From Bacillota bacterium (GTDB lineage: Bacteria > Bacillota > Clostridia > Acetivibrionales > Acetivibrionaceae): DNA of 8,193 bases. Shown here in pieces: positions 6,551 to 8,193 of this stretch. The position numbers were made by a program, and so were the translations under genes. Below the pieces are notes generated by a model that saw nothing but the letters and a program-made list of their open reading frames with translations, did no database searches and had not been told where the DNA came from. Numbering within the stretch: position 1 is the first letter of the stretch; every line of letters begins with the position of its first letter. Location of the stretch: assembly GCA_023421115.1 (NCBI GenBank), contig JAEZUI010000110.1, positions 1 to 8,193 of the forward strand, given 5' to 3'.

Positions 6551-6651
6551 ACTTTTATTTGAAACTATCAATCTCAAAGCTATTCACCCAAAACTTAAGC
6601 CAGTAAATTAAAAGGTTGTTTTAGCTCTATTAAAATACTGCTTTTAGTTTA

Positions 6652-6751
6652 GACCGTTTCAAAAAATAACTTATTCAATATTTTATGTTTCAAAGCCCAT
6701 CAAATCATATTTTTTTGAAACGGCAATTACAAAGTTATTTTTGAAATCACC
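6652..6751. mobile_element. MITE-like element, copy 2 (100 bp), upstream of spoIVA
   Basis: Same orientation and same ends as the copy at 4860-5012. The left end is GACCGTTTCAAAAAATAAC and the reverse complement of the right end is GGTGATTTCAAAAATAAC. TTA borders both sides (6649-6651 and 6752-6754). The inner segment TTTTTTGAAACGG (6711-6723 region) pairs with the left end, and the shared core AGCCCATCA is present. It lacks the 53-bp palindrome-rich insert of copy 1. It sits 116 bp upstream of the spoIVA start, between the gpsA terminator and spoIVA, so it may separate spoIVA from upstream transcription or lie in its leader. Confidence 0.65.
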
Positions 6752-6835
6752 TTATAAAAGTGTAACTTAAGTTTTAAGTACTAGTACCCTTATCAATATA
6801 AATATATTGTGATGAATCTTTTATTATTACAAAAA

Positions 6836-6885
6836 GGACAAAAAAAATATGTGTTGGTAATCTTTTTATTTACCAACACATATTT
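6836..6885 (-). terminator. Intrinsic terminator after gpsA
   Basis: A perfect 16-bp stem (arms 6845-6860 and 6870-6885, core GTGTTGGTAA with TTACCAACAC) with a 9-nt loop begins about 30 nt after the gpsA stop. On the minus strand the stem runs into a T-rich tract with TTTTTTT then GTCC. It should end the plsY-gpsA transcript and insulate spoIVA, which implies that spoIVA has its own promoter in the remaining 300 bp. Confidence 0.9.
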
Positions 6886-6915
6886 AAACCCTTATGTTTT
6901 TTTTTAGAAAAGTTT

Positions 6916-7938
6916 TTACAGCCAACTACCCTCATCTAGTATTTCAACTTCATTCTTTTTATCACGCATCATCAAGTCTGCTACTGCTTGTTTCGCATTT
7001 TTGCCCTTAAATAAAACATTATATGCTTCAGCAGTAATCGGCATCACCACTTCTTTTTTCGCGGCCAATTCATATGCCGCCTTTGTAGTGGTAACTCCTT
7101 CTACAACCATTTTAACCTCATCAACGGCTTCCTTGAGGGATTTGCCCTGTCCTATAAGAATGCCTGCACGCCTGTTCCTGCTGTGCATACTCGTACAAGT
7201 AACAATCAAATCCCCAATTCCAGCAAGACCTGCAAAAGTCTCCCTTCTTGCCCCCATTGACACACCTAATCTTGTCATTTCCGCAATCCCACGGGTCATC
7301 AAAGCCGCTTTTGTGTTGTCACCAAAACCCAATCCATCAGATATGCCTGCACAAAGAGCAATTGAATTCTTTAATGCTCCACCCAATTCAACTCCTGTTA
7401 TGTCAGAGTTTGTATACACTCTAAATTTGGGGGACATAAATATATCCTGTACAAATTCTGCTACTTTTATATTTTCACAGGCTGCCACAACAGCTGTTGG
7501 AACACCTTTACCCACCTCTTCTGCATGGCTTGGACCAGATAGAGCAACAGCTTCACACTGTGGTATTTCCTGCTTTATAACTTCCGAAAGTCTCAAACCT
7601 GTACCTTCTTCTATTCCTTTTGAACAAGACACCACTATCGTCCCATTCTTTACATACTTTGATATATCCTTTGCATTTGCTCTTATAGTATGAGAAGGAA
7701 CCACCATCACAATAGCATCGGCACCATCTATTGCGAGTTCAACATCAGTAGTTCCTAAAACCCCCTCAGGAATCAATACACCCGGAAGTTTGTCTATATG
7801 CTCTCTAGCATTATTAATCATATCTATTTCCTCTTTAAAAACCGACCACATCTTTACATTGTGTCCGCACTTTGAAAGGAGAATCGAAAGTGCCGTTCCC
7901 CAACTACCAGCTCCAATAATAGCTATATTTCTATTCAT
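6916..7938 (-). CDS. gpsA: Glycerol-3-phosphate dehydrogenase [NAD(P)+]
   Basis: GpsA reduces dihydroxyacetone phosphate to sn-glycerol 3-phosphate with NAD(P)H in the cytoplasm, supplying the backbone of phospholipids. At 340 residues it has normal family length. The N-terminal Rossmann fold shows GAGSWGTALS (9-18), then the conserved SCSKGIE with Lys107, SGPSHAEEV (134-142), the catalytic GGALKNSIAL with Lys190, GDNTKAALMTRG (207-217), and GLAGIGDLIVTC with Asp243 followed by SRNRRAG (253-259). All key residues are intact. ATG is preceded by AGGGGG with a 9-nt spacer, and this Shine-Dalgarno overlaps the stop codon of plsY, only 13 nt upstream. The two genes are therefore an operon: GpsA makes the substrate that PlsY acylates. 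A strong terminator follows. The neighbouring spoIVA gene matches the general gene order in sporulating Firmicutes. Confidence 0.98.
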   Translation of the reverse strand: MNRNIAIIGAGSWGTALSILLSKCGHNVKMWSVFKEEIDMINNAREHIDKLPGVLIPEGVLGTTDVELAIDGADAIVMVVPSHTIRANAKDISKYVKNGTIVVSCSKGIEEGTGLRLSEVIKQEIPQCEAVALSGPSHAEEVGKGVPTAVVAACENIKVAEFVQDIFMSPKFRVYTNSDITGVELGGALKNSIALCAGISDGLGFGDNTKAALMTRGIAEMTRLGVSMGARRETFAGLAGIGDLIVTCTSMHSRNRRAGILIGQGKSLKEAVDEVKMVVEGVTTTKAAYELAAKKEVVMPITAEAYNVLFKGKNAKQAVADLMMRDKKNEVEILDEGSWL

Positions 7939-7951
7939 AGATATCCGCCCC

Positions 7952-8193
7952 CTAACTTTTAGCTTTTTTCTTTGAACCGAGTTTTGACTCGGTACCGTTT
8001 AACAGTCTGACAACATTTTGATTGTGCCTTATTATTGCAATCGCAGCTAAAAATATTGCAAAGGTCACAAAAACCACATTTTTATTAAAAACTGCTATAA
8101 AAACCGGAAATAGCACACAACCTGTTATAGATCCTAAAGAAACATATCTGGTTATAGCAACTATGACAATAAAAATCCCAAGTAAGATAAGCC
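7952..8193 (-). CDS. plsY: Acyl-phosphate glycerol-3-phosphate acyltransferase, C-terminal part (5' end cut by window edge)
   Basis: The last 79 residues of PlsY, a multi-spanning membrane enzyme that transfers an acyl group from acyl-phosphate to glycerol-3-phosphate, giving lysophosphatidic acid. The fragment has hydrophobic segments separated by the conserved ITRYVSLGSI (13-22 of the fragment) and ends with the family signature IIRHNQNVVRLLNGTESKLG, where the RHxxNxxRLLxGTE-type motif is a hallmark of the C-terminal region. It then adds a basic tail, KKKAKS. It stops with TAG 13 nt before gpsA, which consumes dihydroxyacetone phosphate to make PlsY's substrate, so coupling of the two steps in one operon makes metabolic sense. 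The frame is open to the window edge; roughly 110-120 N-terminal residues are expected outside. Confidence 0.95.
   Translation of the reverse strand, partial: LILLGIFIVIVAITRYVSLGSITGCVLFPVFIAVFNKNVVFVTFAIFLAAIAIIRHNQNVVRLLNGTESKLGSKKKAKS

Noticed and set aside
6536..6577. A 14-codon N-terminal extension of SpoIVA from an upstream TTG
   Set aside because: The G-rich Shine-Dalgarno lies inside this stretch and the family aligns from the later GTG, giving the usual length.
6560..6600. ATA-containing motifs (GTGAATAG and TGATAGTTT on the minus strand) as a sigma-E promoter for spoIVA
   Set aside because: The spacing is too short and the -10 match is poor (4 of 8), so I did not call it.
7001..7693. 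A 230-codon open frame on the plus strand opposite gpsA
   Set aside because: It is antisense to a fully intact, conserved gpsA, has no recognisable domain and is a by-product of that gene's codon composition.
1..8193. CRISPR arrays, tRNA or rRNA genes, defence or toxin-antitoxin systems
   Set aside because: No regularly spaced repeats, cloverleaf or rRNA-like segments, or such protein families were seen on either strand.

Overview
The window looks like chromosomal DNA from a low-GC, endospore-forming Gram-positive bacterium of the class Clostridia. Evidence: very AT-rich intergenic DNA, a spoIVA gene, a plsY-gpsA-spoIVA gene order (gpsA and spoIVA are also near neighbours in Bacillus subtilis), G-rich Shine-Dalgarno sites, and a lipoprotein-anchored sugar ABC importer. 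A cellulolytic clostridium of the Acetivibrio/Ruminiclostridium type is my guess, not shown by the sequence. Every gene lies on the minus strand, so it reads from right to left.

Right part (about 6836-8193): the 3' end of plsY (acyl-phosphate glycerol-3-phosphate acyltransferase) runs 13 nt ahead of gpsA (glycerol-3-phosphate dehydrogenase). Together they make glycerol-3-phosphate and its first acylated product for membrane phospholipid. A strong intrinsic terminator follows gpsA. Middle (about 4857-6754): spoIVA, the spore-coat basement-layer ATPase, is flanked on both sides by two related, same-orientation, MITE-like elements (153 and 100 bp). They share terminal inverted repeats and each is bordered by TTA on both sides. 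Then comes a gene-free AT-rich gap of about 1 kb with several palindromes, ending in a sigma-A-type promoter.

Left part (1-4125): an ABC carbohydrate importer operon, with a substrate-binding lipoprotein, then two MalF/MalG-type permeases, then a terminator. A strong stem-loop with no U-tract sits between the binding-protein gene and the first permease, as expected where the binding protein must outnumber the permeases. No ATPase gene is present, so the importer presumably borrows a shared MsiK/MalK-type ATPase. Beyond the terminator, with its own candidate promoter, begins a second binding-protein gene (cut by the window edge) that is about three quarters identical to the first in its N-terminal domain, so two paralogous receptors flank one permease pair.

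No wholly new system is evident. The observations most worth following are the paired MITE-like repeats around spoIVA with a compensatory change in their stems, the duplicated binding protein, and the intercistronic stem-loop.
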